A stretch of 56,985 bases of DNA from JACJYE01 sp964432875 (lineage in GTDB: Bacteria > Bacteroidota > Bacteroidia > Chitinophagales > Saprospiraceae): the NCBI GenBank assembly GCA_964432875.1, contig CAYSPJ010000018.1:1-56985 (forward strand). Reading direction: 5' to 3'. The notes under the pieces are model-generated. The model was not told the DNA's origin and did not search any database. It saw nothing but the letters and a program-made list of their open reading frames with translations. A program made the position numbers and the translations under genes. Shown here in pieces: positions 33,598-42,044 of this stretch (positions within the stretch are counted from its first letter, which is position 1; every line of letters begins with the position of its first letter).

Positions 33598-35051
33598 GTC
33601 GTTTCTTTTTCTAGCATGTCGTCGTATTGTGGTGCCATAAAAATCAGCGGCAAAGCGATCGCCATGATGATGCCGGTAGGGAATTGGCTATACACTTGAT
33701 TGCCATAACTGGCTAGCAGCACTCCACCAAAAGCAGCGAGCAGAGCCAGCATGTAGTACTTCAGTTGCGGGTGGCGTAAGTGCCAGACGATGTAGCTGCT
33801 TTTCCCCAAAAAGTAACCCAAGATGAAAAAGTGCAGGCAAATACCCAGGATGCCCGTTTCAGCCCAAATCTTGACGTAATAGCTATCGGTTGGGGTTTTA
33901 GCAAGCAAGGAGCCGGGGCGGAAGCGCTCTCCCCAGAAGCCTGCCGAGCCTACGCCGCCGCCCATTGGCCGGTTGCGGAGATATTCTCCAAAGGTGATCT
34001 GGTTGCGCAGCCGTGCCTGTAGCGAAGGGTCATCGGCTGATAGCGCTGTACGCATGCGTGCTACGGGTTGGTAAGATTGTAGCACGTAGGTGTACTTCAA
34101 GGCATAGAACACTAGGCCCATGAACAGCAGCCCCGCGAAGAAGAGCTTGAAATTTTTACTCAGCAGCAAGTACAGTAACAGGCCCGCGGCTGGCACAGCC
34201 AATGCACCGCGCGTGCCAGAGTAGAGGAATCCAAAAAAAGTGATAAGCCCGACTGCTGCGTAGAGCAAGCGCCGTTGCCAGGAAAAAGGGCCCAGCGTCA
34301 AGATGCCGCACATCAGGGCGACCATGGCCTGTGAAGCGCCAAACTGGCCGGCATCACTATAAAAAGAAAAGACCCGCAAGACACCGTGCAGCAGATGTTC
34401 TTGATGATGCTCCAGCTCGAAGAGCCAGTAATGCTCGGCAGCATCCAGGCCGATGAACCGCTGCTTGAAGCCCCACAAAGCACCTAGCACCGATAAAGCT
34501 AAGACCCAATGGACGAAACGCACTGCCTGTGTGGCTCGACGTAGATACATAAACGCCAGCGCAAAGACGAAGACGTTGTACAGCCCGATGCCCCGCACGG
34601 CATAGCCCCAGGCCACTGGGCCGGGGGATTCCGGGTTGAAAAGCTCCAGCAGCAGATAGCCCAGCCAAAGGGCGGCCCACAACATCCCGTCATTCGCCAG
34701 GCGATGCCAATCTGGGCTGCGGAATTTCAGGAATATCATGCCTATCACGCACAGCAGTAAAATGAAATCAACGGATAGGCCCCAAGGCACTGACGGGAAA
34801 TAAAGGCCCAGGCCCGAACTGATGAAGCTGAAGAAAAGCGCTACGAAAATGCCGCTGCCTGGGTAGCGCAAGAGCATTCCCAGGCCGAGCGCAAGAGCTG
34901 GCAGCAGCGCCGCGGCTAAACCCTTACTACCGCCCAGCAAGCTGATCAGCGCCGCCAACAGCAGGCAGCCCGCGAGCAGCGCGAGCAGCGCCCGCGGCGT
35001 CCAGGCTGCTTCAGCCCCTAAGCGATTGGAGAAGGTGGATCGTAGCTGCAT
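33594..35051 (-). CDS. O-antigen ligase/polymerase-like membrane protein (Wzy-like)
   Basis: A 485-residue protein with about 10-12 predicted membrane helices and a large periplasmic loop (about 330-385) containing the arginine-rich NRPMGGGVGSAGFWGERF, typical of the O-antigen ligase/polymerase (Wzy_C) domain. In an operon with a flippase and a Wzc-like protein it most likely polymerises repeat units. Sequence cannot separate polymerase from ligase. It lies 4 bases after the GT-B gene and overlaps the next GT2 by 4 bases. Confidence 0.85.
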   Translation of the reverse strand: MQLRSTFSNRLGAEAAWTPRALLALLAGCLLLAALISLLGGSKGLAAALLPALALGLGMLLRYPGSGIFVALFFSFISSGLGLYFPSVPWGLSVDFILLLCVIGMIFLKFRSPDWHRLANDGMLWAALWLGYLLLELFNPESPGPVAWGYAVRGIGLYNVFVFALAFMYLRRATQAVRFVHWVLALSVLGALWGFKQRFIGLDAAEHYWLFELEHHQEHLLHGVLRVFSFYSDAGQFGASQAMVALMCGILTLGPFSWQRRLLYAAVGLITFFGFLYSGTRGALAVPAAGLLLYLLLSKNFKLFFAGLLFMGLVFYALKYTYVLQSYQPVARMRTALSADDPSLQARLRNQITFGEYLRNRPMGGGVGSAGFWGERFRPGSLLAKTPTDSYYVKIWAETGILGICLHFFILGYFLGKSSYIVWHLRHPQLKYYMLALLAAFGGVLLASYGNQVYSQFPTGIIMAIALPLIFMAPQYDDMLEKETT

Positions 35052-35055
35052 GGCT

Positions 35056-36264
35056 TCAAGGATTAGAGATGGCGGGCTGTGTTGCTAAGATGGCCGCGCC
35101 AAAATCAGCCGCACGTTGGGCCCACGAATTGGCTAGAGCAAACGCCCGCCGAGACGCCCTTTCATCGGCGGATAAGGGGGCATCCAGGGCCTGCTTCACG
35201 GCGGCGAGAAACTGCGCTGGGCTGCCAGCAAGTTCGATCAGCCCGGCAAAGTCGCTCAGGTCGCTGAAATCGGTAGCTACTACCGGCTTGCCCAGTGCCA
35301 GGTATTCATTGATTTTCAGAGGGTAGATACCAGCGGTCAGGCGGCTTTTGATAAAGGGGATCAAGCACAGGTCGAAGGCGGCTACATAGCTGCTCAGGGC
35401 AGCAGGCGGCTTGGCCCCGAGCAGATCAACGTTGGGCAGGCGGCCTAGCCGCGCTTCCGCCTCAGAGCTGACGAGGCGCCCGACCAGGGCAAAGCGGCAG
35501 CTTGGCAAACGCTGGGCCAGGAAGGCCAACAGATCGTAGTCCAGCCGCTCATCTAGCGAACCGAGATAACCGATCAGAGGGGTATCGGCTGGCGGCAGGT
35601 CCAGAGGGCGCGGGCCCGGTTGGCTGAAGTGTTCCAGGTTGACGCCGTTTTTGACTAAGGCGCAGCGTTGCGCCAGGGGGGCTTTAGCCGCGAGAAGGGG
35701 TGCCGAAGAGACGATGGTCAAATCAGCCCGGCGCAGGAAGGCCTGCTCGTGGCGCGTGCCGTGCTTGCCAATCCAGTTGGCAGCGCTGATTTCGTCATAG
35801 CAATAATAGACCAGGCAGCTTTCGTCGAGCTGGCCCGCTAAGGCATTGCCCAAAGCCGGGTTGAAGGCATTGATGACGATGGGCCGCTGAAAGCCAAGCT
35901 GCTCCATGGCCCGGCGGATGCAACGCCTGGCCCAATGCGCGTTCCAGCTCAAGAGGCGGTCGTAGCTCTGCGGCTGGCCCAGCCAGTTGATGGGCCAGCT
36001 TGGCGGAAGGGTCAGGAGCCAGAGCTTGCTGCCGCCCTCGAATCCTTGGAGGCGCAAGCGTGGGCGCAGGCCCAGCAGGGGGGCGGTGGGCACGCTAGGC
36101 CCTCCTAGCCCGCTCAGCGCTAAATCTTTCAGCGTATAAGGGTAATCTACATACAGCAACTCATTGTGCCGAGCCAGTTCTTTCATCAGCTCGACGGTGG
36201 ACTTGAGGTAGTCGCCCTCCCATTTGGGGAAGGCCACACAGATGATTTGTTGGCCAGTCATCAT
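35056..36264 (-). CDS. GT-B glycosyltransferase (GT4-like)
   Basis: A 402-residue cytoplasmic enzyme with a two-Rossmann layout. The N-terminal half carries ICVAFPKWEGDYLKSTVELMKELARHNELLYVDYPYTL. The C-terminal half has IGYLGSLDERLDYDLLAFLAQRLPSCRFALVG and the donor-binding NEYLALGKPVVATDFSDLSDF, as in GT1/GT4-type enzymes such as the TuaH-like group. Two in-frame ATG codons (36264 and 36261) exist; the first overlaps the Wzc-like stop codon by 4 bases. Donor and acceptor are unknown. Confidence 0.87.
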   Translation of the reverse strand: MMTGQQIICVAFPKWEGDYLKSTVELMKELARHNELLYVDYPYTLKDLALSGLGGPSVPTAPLLGLRPRLRLQGFEGGSKLWLLTLPPSWPINWLGQPQSYDRLLSWNAHWARRCIRRAMEQLGFQRPIVINAFNPALGNALAGQLDESCLVYYCYDEISAANWIGKHGTRHEQAFLRRADLTIVSSAPLLAAKAPLAQRCALVKNGVNLEHFSQPGPRPLDLPPADTPLIGYLGSLDERLDYDLLAFLAQRLPSCRFALVGRLVSSEAEARLGRLPNVDLLGAKPPAALSSYVAAFDLCLIPFIKSRLTAGIYPLKINEYLALGKPVVATDFSDLSDFAGLIELAGSPAQFLAAVKQALDAPLSADERASRRAFALANSWAQRAADFGAAILATQPAISNP

Positions 36265-38462
36265 GGTAGATGTTGTTTGGCGATTTTGTTCTCGCTGGGC
36301 AGTGCGCCCATGTAAGCGGACAAAGCATCGATGGACACCCCGTTAAGGACCAGGCGTATCGGGCAGGCGACCGCCTCCTGGAGGGCTTCCAGTGCTTGAC
36401 GGTCCACCGTTTTCCAGCTGCGGTCTGAGCGGCAGACCAAAGCCGCCAGGTCGAACTGGCGCAGCAGCCCTAAAGGATACCAGCCGGAGAGCAAGCTCGG
36501 TATCTCGACGATGAGATAATCATACTGGCTCCATTGTTGCTGTTCCCTCCCGCTCCAATCCAAGCTGTTCAGCGTCGCTTCATGGATGAGGTCTTTATCA
36601 ATGCGATAGTAATGATTGTCAGGTGGGGCAGGGGAGGGGGCAGGCGTAGACATGGGCACTCCCTGAGGCATGAGCAACAGCACTCTGCTGCCTTCGTTGC
36701 GCAAGGCTTCTGCCAAAGCGATGGCCAGGAAAGTCTTGCCCTCTTGTGGGGCGACGCTGGCCAGCAGCAATCGCTTGGGATGCTGCTGCCGACGGGCTGC
36801 TTCGACCTTGAACTGTTGGATGAAGACCGCCAGCGAACGGCTGGTCGCTGCTTGCAGGCGGCGGGCCTTCTTGCTGCTGGAGCGGGTAAGTGAAAAATCG
36901 GGTAAGACTGCGCCAAAGGCAAGCCCAGTTTGCTCAGCGGCTACCCGCGGCAGCTTGAGGTTGTCGTCCAGGAATTCTAGCCCGATAAGAGTACTGATAC
37001 CCAATAGCCCTCCCCCTATCAAACCAGCTAAGATGAGCAGCAGGCGCTTGCTGTCGCTGGGCTCTTTGGGGTAAAAGGGGGCATCCAGTATTTTTAGGTT
37101 ACTGACCATGAGGGCATTTTCGCGGTGCAAGATGGCTTGGTTGTAACTGTGCAGGCTAGCCAGATAAGCATCCTCCGCCAAGTTGATTTCCCGCTCGATG
37201 CGCTTGATCTGCGAACCCCAGGGGGCATATTGCTGGTAAATGCCTGCAAATTCTTGTTGACGGGTTTGGATGACCCTCAGCCTGGCTTGTGCTTGTTCGG
37301 CAGTGATCATGGCTTCCAGCCAGTTGGCCAGCACCTCTTTGATCGCGACGCCTTCGGGAGTGTGCGCCAAAGCAAAAGATTGCTGGGCGTAAGTGCTTAT
37401 TTCTTGCTCCAAATCAGCCAGGCGGCTGGCGATGCGTTGGCGTTCGGGCATGGCCCCCGGCATCACTTCTACGGCAGCGACGATCTCAAGCTTATAGAGT
37501 TGTGCGGTCAGCTCCGACAGCTCGCGCTTTTTGCCAAGCAATTCGGCATTGAGGGCCGCTAGCCCGGCGCGGTTGCCCAGCTGCCGCTCCAAACGCTCCA
37601 GGGTAGCTTCGCTGGCGTTGAGCGCCATCTTTTCTTTGAAGGACAGATCATCGAGCTCTTCCTTATGGCTGGCGATGAAGCGCGTCTGCTCATCATAATT
37701 GATAATGTTGTTTTGAGTGCGGAACTCGAGCAAGGTCTGCTCGGCTTGCTGCAGCTGCCGGGCTGCTTCGCGGGTAGATTCCGCAAAGTAATCCACTACC
37801 CCCGAGGTCTTGCTCCGCTTGAGCTCGCCATGGCGGCGCATGAAGATCTGGATCAAGGCTTGCAGGGTGCGCTGGCACAAGTCGGGTTGGGTGGTGGTGT
37901 AGATGAACTCGAGCAGATCACTCTGGCCGCGGCGATATACCCGCAGATGTTGGCTGAGATATTCGATGCCGAAATAGTCTTCATCAGAATAGATGAGCGC
38001 GGGGATGAAATCTTCGGGCCCTTGCTGGCGGTATTGAACCAAGATAGCATAAGCCGAATCGGCGTCGGGCACCTCTTGCAGCAGCAGGCGCAAACGATCC
38101 AATTCATCGAGGCGGTCGCCTTGCGGCGGTTCGTTGATTGGCCAACGCTGTCCCACCGGCTGTTGCAGGTATTCGGCTAGCAAGCGGGTGGCTAGCTCTT
38201 CCATAGTCTCATAGGCGCTGGCCAAGCTGATGAGGTTTTCAAGCTCGCTGAGCGCATAGTCTCGGTCAATGCGGTTTGATGCGCTGGGATTTTCGATAGA
38301 AAAGGGTGAGATGATGCCAGTGCTGACCAACGCTTTGGAAGTATATTGCTGCTTGGAGTTGCGGGTGAGCCAAAAAACTAGCGCCCCGGTGGTCAAAGCC
38401 AGTCCGATAATAAGCGGCGCATGTCGCCACAACAAGCTGATCAATTCCTTGGCATTCCTCAT
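36261..38462 (-). CDS. Wzc/GumC-like polysaccharide co-polymerase with degenerate kinase domain
   Basis: A 733-residue inner-membrane protein. Membrane helices at about 15-34 and 470-490 flank a long periplasmic region with coiled coils, as in Wzz/Wzc co-polymerases that set chain length and link to export. The C-terminal P-loop domain has a recognisable Walker A (SVAPQEGKT, Lys576), but the expected Walker A' (LLIDADLR-like) reads LLLMPQG and the Walker B reads LIVEIPS instead of an Asp-containing motif. The C-tail has a single Tyr and no Tyr cluster. It therefore probably lacks tyrosine-kinase activity. It precedes the GT-B gene (4-base overlap) and follows the TolC-like gene by 13 bases. 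Confidence 0.87.
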   Translation of the reverse strand: MRNAKELISLLWRHAPLIIGLALTTGALVFWLTRNSKQQYTSKALVSTGIISPFSIENPSASNRIDRDYALSELENLISLASAYETMEELATRLLAEYLQQPVGQRWPINEPPQGDRLDELDRLRLLLQEVPDADSAYAILVQYRQQGPEDFIPALIYSDEDYFGIEYLSQHLRVYRRGQSDLLEFIYTTTQPDLCQRTLQALIQIFMRRHGELKRSKTSGVVDYFAESTREAARQLQQAEQTLLEFRTQNNIINYDEQTRFIASHKEELDDLSFKEKMALNASEATLERLERQLGNRAGLAALNAELLGKKRELSELTAQLYKLEIVAAVEVMPGAMPERQRIASRLADLEQEISTYAQQSFALAHTPEGVAIKEVLANWLEAMITAEQAQARLRVIQTRQQEFAGIYQQYAPWGSQIKRIEREINLAEDAYLASLHSYNQAILHRENALMVSNLKILDAPFYPKEPSDSKRLLLILAGLIGGGLLGISTLIGLEFLDDNLKLPRVAAEQTGLAFGAVLPDFSLTRSSSKKARRLQAATSRSLAVFIQQFKVEAARRQQHPKRLLLASVAPQEGKTFLAIALAEALRNEGSRVLLLMPQGVPMSTPAPSPAPPDNHYYRIDKDLIHEATLNSLDWSGREQQQWSQYDYLIVEIPSLLSGWYPLGLLRQFDLAALVCRSDRSWKTVDRQALEALQEAVACPIRLVLNGVSIDALSAYMGALPSENKIAKQHLP

Positions 38463-38475
38463 AGTATGATGCTGT

Positions 38476-39237
38476 TTAACGCTTGGCGCTGATGTCAGAG
38501 CCGACTAATTCACGCAGCAGGCGGAAAGACAACAGGGTTTCAGCGCGCGTTTGCGCCAGTGCTTCTTGTGCACGGCTACGCCGTGTATTGGCGGCTGCAT
38601 ATTCGTCCAGGGGCAACTCACCTTGGCGGAAATATTGTTCGGCTAGGGTCATCGTGGTATTTTGGAAATCGGCTTCTTGGGCTTTCAGTTCGAGCAGCTC
38701 GGCCCGTAGCTTCAGCTCCTGGTATTGCTGTATGACTAGCTCGCGGAGCTGTAACTCGCGATCCTGGAGCATCAGCTTCTCTTGTTCCAGCTTGTCTTGT
38801 TGGATTGCCAGGCGGTCCTTGCGGGTGAGCAAATCGTGAGCGGACAGGCGAAACTGCAGGCCAGCGCCATAGAAGAGGTTGTTTTGAGTGATGAAATTGG
38901 GGTTCACCCCCCCCTCGATGTTGCCGAGAGCCTGGATATTGCCCAATTGCACGGTTGCCACGCCGGCCAAGTAACGTGCCCATTCCTGATTCATCATCTT
39001 CAGCTCCCGCCAGGCGATATCCACGTTTAGTGATTGATGTTTCAGCAAGGGCGAATGTACCAGCGCCATGCCGATGATCTCTTCCAGCGGTTTGATGGCC
39101 AATTCTTCTGTTGTCAGCAGCAGTTCATCGGGTGGGGTAGTGCCTTGGGCCAGGGCGGGGCCTCGGCCGCAGCACAACACAAGCAGCGGCATCAGCCAGG
39201 AATACAGTAGTCTTCTTCGGTTTACGTTCGGCATCAT
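38476..39237 (-). CDS. Half-length TolC-like outer-membrane protein
   Basis: A 253-residue protein with a signal peptide (MMPNVNRRRLLYSWLMPLLVL, cleavage likely after ALA) and a single outer-membrane efflux (OEP) repeat: ALVHSPLLKHQSLNVDIAWRELKMM, a beta segment (LFYGAGLQFRLSAHDLL), and two long helices (about 130-240). TolC proteins normally have two such repeats and exceed 400 residues. Nothing suggests truncation: the gene ends cleanly and sits in an intact operon. It probably forms part of the export channel with the Wzc-like protein, in place of a Wza lipoprotein. ATGs at 39237 and 39234 are both possible. Confidence 0.8.
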   Translation of the reverse strand: MMPNVNRRRLLYSWLMPLLVLCCGRGPALAQGTTPPDELLLTTEELAIKPLEEIIGMALVHSPLLKHQSLNVDIAWRELKMMNQEWARYLAGVATVQLGNIQALGNIEGGVNPNFITQNNLFYGAGLQFRLSAHDLLTRKDRLAIQQDKLEQEKLMLQDRELQLRELVIQQYQELKLRAELLELKAQEADFQNTTMTLAEQYFRQGELPLDEYAAANTRRSRAQEALAQTRAETLLSFRLLRELVGSDISAKR

Positions 39238-39247
39238 AGTATTGCGA

Positions 39248-40435
39248 TTATCTCTTCCAACGCTGAGCGAAGGCCAGTTGGCCAATTTGCCGCTTCAGCC
39301 GCGTTATCCATTCTTTGTCCATAAAGGGCTTTTCCAGGGCTAAGAACGCCACAATGGAGACAGCTAGCACTACGGGTAGCACCAGTAGCGCCTGTAGCAG
39401 TAGATTGGCCTCGAAGGATCGCCCCCAATAAAGACGGCTCGACCAGGGTACCACAGCTTCCATCAGCGGCAAGTGTATCAGATATATGGTGTAGCACATC
39501 CCGCCGATGGCAGCGACCCAAGGGTACGCCAGGAAGCGGGGGAACCAGCGGCCGCGGAAGGTGGCGATCAGCAAACACAACAAGGAGACGGCGAATACCA
39601 AGCTTTTCCCATACTCCTCTGACCAGCTCAGGCACATCGCCAGGAGAGCCAGTGCGGCTGCCACGTCCCATATCCAATAGCTGCGCAACGGGCGCCCTTG
39701 CCAATCGCAAAGATACAAATCAGCCAGCAGAAAGCCTGTTAGAAAGTGCTGTAATTGACCTAGTAGTGTCAATTTATAAGGGAAATGCTGCCATCCTAGT
39801 AAGTGCTGCAAGCTGATGAAGCCAAAGATGCTAGCAAACAACAGCCACCGTCGCTGCTGAGCATGGGGTATCGAAAAAAACAACTTTGCCAGGATGGGAG
39901 CAAGTAAGTAAAACTGGATCTCAATCTCCAGAGACCAGGCTACCGGATTGATGGGCGAGTAGGTGGCGTAAGCAATATTGTGCAGATAGAAAATGCTGGC
40001 ACCCCAATGCGGAAAAAGCGTTGACCATTCACCCCCGCGCAGGAGCAGCATGATGAAAAAGACGCTCATCCAAAAAATATAGGGCGGCTCAAGGCGAGTG
40101 ACGCGCCGCCATAAATACTTGCTTAGGCGGGGCGGGCTATCACCACGCAGATGCGCTTGGGCAAAAGGCAGGCAAAGGATGAAACCGCTGATGGCAAAAA
40201 ACAAGAAGACCCCGATAGTACCCCGGCTAGCAAAAAAGGCCGCCTGGCTCTGCTCTAGCGGCGAGTGCCAGTTTATCGGGCTGTAGCGCTGTAAGCGCTC
40301 GCTCAGGTGCTGCATCAGGACTGGCATGATGGCAACAAAGCGCAACCCATCTACCACTGGCAGATATCTGCCGGTGGTGGTTATCCGCACCAGCTTGCTC
40401 AATAATGTTTGGACTACCATCTGAATGAACTTCAT
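39248..40435 (-). CDS. Acyltransferase-3 family membrane protein (OafA-like)
   Basis: A 395-residue polytopic membrane protein. The N-terminus has VDGLRFVAIMPVLMQHLSERLQR and GVFLFFAISGFILCLPFAQ, the classic acyltransferase-3 pattern, with RVTRLEPPYIFWM and NPVAWSLEIEIQFYL further on. Such proteins transfer acetyl or other acyl groups to surface or secreted polysaccharides. It is the first gene of the minus-strand exopolysaccharide operon, with a promoter box only 7 bases before its ATG. It is divergent from a response regulator gene. Confidence 0.92.
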   Translation of the reverse strand: MKFIQMVVQTLLSKLVRITTTGRYLPVVDGLRFVAIMPVLMQHLSERLQRYSPINWHSPLEQSQAAFFASRGTIGVFLFFAISGFILCLPFAQAHLRGDSPPRLSKYLWRRVTRLEPPYIFWMSVFFIMLLLRGGEWSTLFPHWGASIFYLHNIAYATYSPINPVAWSLEIEIQFYLLAPILAKLFFSIPHAQQRRWLLFASIFGFISLQHLLGWQHFPYKLTLLGQLQHFLTGFLLADLYLCDWQGRPLRSYWIWDVAAALALLAMCLSWSEEYGKSLVFAVSLLCLLIATFRGRWFPRFLAYPWVAAIGGMCYTIYLIHLPLMEAVVPWSSRLYWGRSFEANLLLQALLVLPVVLAVSIVAFLALEKPFMDKEWITRLKRQIGQLAFAQRWKR

Positions 40436-40442
40436 TGCCTGG

Positions 40443-40450
40443 CAAAGCTA
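40443..40450 (-). promoter_or_regulatory. Bacteroidota -7 box at the head of the exopolysaccharide operon
   Basis: On the minus strand this reads TAGCTTTG, an exact TAnnTTTG match, ending 7 bases before the acyltransferase ATG. The mRNA would be nearly leaderless. No -33 TTTG was found at the expected distance, which may point to an activator-dependent promoter. Confidence 0.5.
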
Positions 40451-40665
40451 GGGAAATCTCGGTAGGGTGCAGGTGCTTTCCTGTAAAAGGCTGTTTTCGG
40501 AGGAAGAACAGTGCTTTTTTAGCGCTGAACGGCTTAATGCTTCTGAGCAGGTTCGTTTTTTCGTTTAGCAGGAATTATTGCTTGTTCAACCTCTCAATCT
40601 TGCAGTTCAAATAATAATTGCCGATCTGATTGCTCCAAACACTTATATTGGGTACAAAAGATACT

Positions 40666-41049
40666 ATGACAAAACCAGGTTTGCTTTTCGTTGATGATAG
40701 TGACATGATGCGTCAGTTTCTGCTCCACTATTTTTCAAAGGAGTATCAGGTTCATGCGGCTGCCGACGCCGATGAAGCATGGAAATGGCTGGAGTCGGGC
40801 TTACAGCCTGTTTTGATTGTGCTGGATTTGAGAATGCCAGGTTCCTCTGGCTTGGAATTGTTGGCAAAGTTGAAGAGCTCAGCCCAGTTCGCGCCAGTAC
40901 CAGTCATTTTTTTGTCGAGTGTTGATGAGAGCCATGAGCGGCTGGCGTGCCTGCAGGCAGGCGCTGCCGACTATGTCGTCAAGCCTTTTAATCCCAAGGA
41001 GTTAGAACATCGCATCAAGTTTCAACTCAGCATCAGCAAAGCTGCTTGA
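40666..41049 (+). CDS. Single-domain response regulator (receiver only)
   Basis: A 127-residue receiver domain with no output domain. Key residues: FVDDSD acidic pocket, phospho-Asp54 in VLDLRMPG, Ser in FLSSVDE, and Lys in YVVKPFN. Such CheY-like proteins act through protein contacts. The ATG at 40666 is favoured over a TTG at 40630. It is divergent from the exopolysaccharide operon and 109 bases before the sugar transferase gene, suggesting a regulatory role in polymer synthesis. It could take phosphate from the hybrid kinase's Hpt domain; this is inference. Confidence 0.92.
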   Translation: MTKPGLLFVDDSDMMRQFLLHYFSKEYQVHAAADADEAWKWLESGLQPVLIVLDLRMPGSSGLELLAKLKSSAQFAPVPVIFLSSVDESHERLACLQAGAADYVVKPFNPKELEHRIKFQLSISKAA

Positions 41050-41158
41050 TCCCCCTTCCCCCCCCCACTGGATAGCAGCTTGTCTTGGTTTATTGTCATA
41101 GGGCAGCCTTATGCGCTGCTGCGCCCTCTTTTCTTCGGTTATTTGAAAACTGTTTTTT

Positions 41159-41920
41159 ATGTATCAGGAGACGACCTTCGTATTGCCCCCTCCCATTCCA
41201 CGTTGGAAACGAGCGCTGGATATCCTCGGCGCAACAGTGCTGATTGTGCTGACGGTTCCAATTATGCTGCTAGTCGCTTTGCTGATCAAGATAGAGTCGC
41301 GTGGGCCAGTGTTCTACATCTCGAAACGAGTAGGGCAGGGCTATCGCATCTTTAATTTTTATAAATTTCGTTCGATGCAATCTGATGCGGATGCCCGTTT
41401 GAAGTCGTTGCATGAACAAAATCAATATGCTGTACCCTCCGGGGAGGACGTCATGCCGGATGAAGCGCAATGTACTGATTATTCGGCATTGCTTTTTTCC
41501 GATCATGGCTATGTCGAGGAGCGTCAGTACCGGTCTGCAAAGCATCAGTCGCAGCATGCCTTTTTCAAAGCCCAGGAAGACCCGCGCATCACTCGAATGG
41601 GGCGCTTCATCCGCTCCACCAGCATTGATGAGCTGCCCCAGCTATTTAATGTGCTCAAAGGCGACATGTCGCTGGTCGGTAATCGCCCATTGCCCCTGTA
41701 TGAAGCAGAATGTTTGACTACCGACCAGGATATCGCCCGATTCTTGGCGCCTGCAGGTATCACGGGCCTGTGGCAAGTGACCAAGCGCGGCCGGGTACGG
41801 ATGTCGGAAGAAGAGCGCAAGCGTCTGGATGTTGATTACGCGCTAAGTTGCAATTTTTGGATGGATTGCAAGATATTGGCGCTTACGTTGCCTGCTGCCG
41901 TGCAGCAAGCTCAGGTCTGA
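41159..41920 (+). CDS. Undecaprenyl-phosphate sugar-phosphate transferase
   Basis: A 253-residue enzyme of the bacterial sugar transferase family (monotopic PHPT, WcaJ/PglC-like). One N-terminal hydrophobic segment (WKRALDILGATVLIVLTVPIMLLVALLIKI) precedes the catalytic region GPVFYISKRVGQGYRIFNFYKFRSM, DPRITRMGRFIRSTSIDELPQLFNVLKGDMSLVGNRP and GITGLWQV. A stretch of about 55 residues between FRSM and DPRIT is longer than in WcaJ. It should start repeat-unit synthesis by moving a sugar phosphate onto undecaprenyl phosphate. It is transcribed away from the main operon. A 9-C tract (41058-41066) lies upstream. Confidence 0.93.
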   Translation: MYQETTFVLPPPIPRWKRALDILGATVLIVLTVPIMLLVALLIKIESRGPVFYISKRVGQGYRIFNFYKFRSMQSDADARLKSLHEQNQYAVPSGEDVMPDEAQCTDYSALLFSDHGYVEERQYRSAKHQSQHAFFKAQEDPRITRMGRFIRSTSIDELPQLFNVLKGDMSLVGNRPLPLYEAECLTTDQDIARFLAPAGITGLWQVTKRGRVRMSEEERKRLDVDYALSCNFWMDCKILALTLPAAVQQAQV

Positions 41921-41985
41921 GCATTGAGCCTTTTGATTAGCTGCTTCAATGTTTGGTAGGTCGGTATAGCCGGGGCACGTAATTG

Positions 41986-42002
41986 AAAGCCCTTCGGCTT
42001 TT
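41986..42002 (+). terminator. Hairpin after the sugar transferase gene
   Basis: AAAGCC and GGCTTT form a 6-base stem with a CTTC tetraloop, 65 bases after the stop codon. The T tract is short. Confidence 0.45.
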
Positions 42003-42044
42003 AGGCTGTCACGATTTTTTTTTACAATCTATAAAACTAGACTT

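Noticed and set aside
36690..36780. Reading the Wzc-like protein as an active tyrosine autokinase
   Set aside because: Walker A' and Walker B aspartates are not seen and the C-terminal Tyr cluster is absent.
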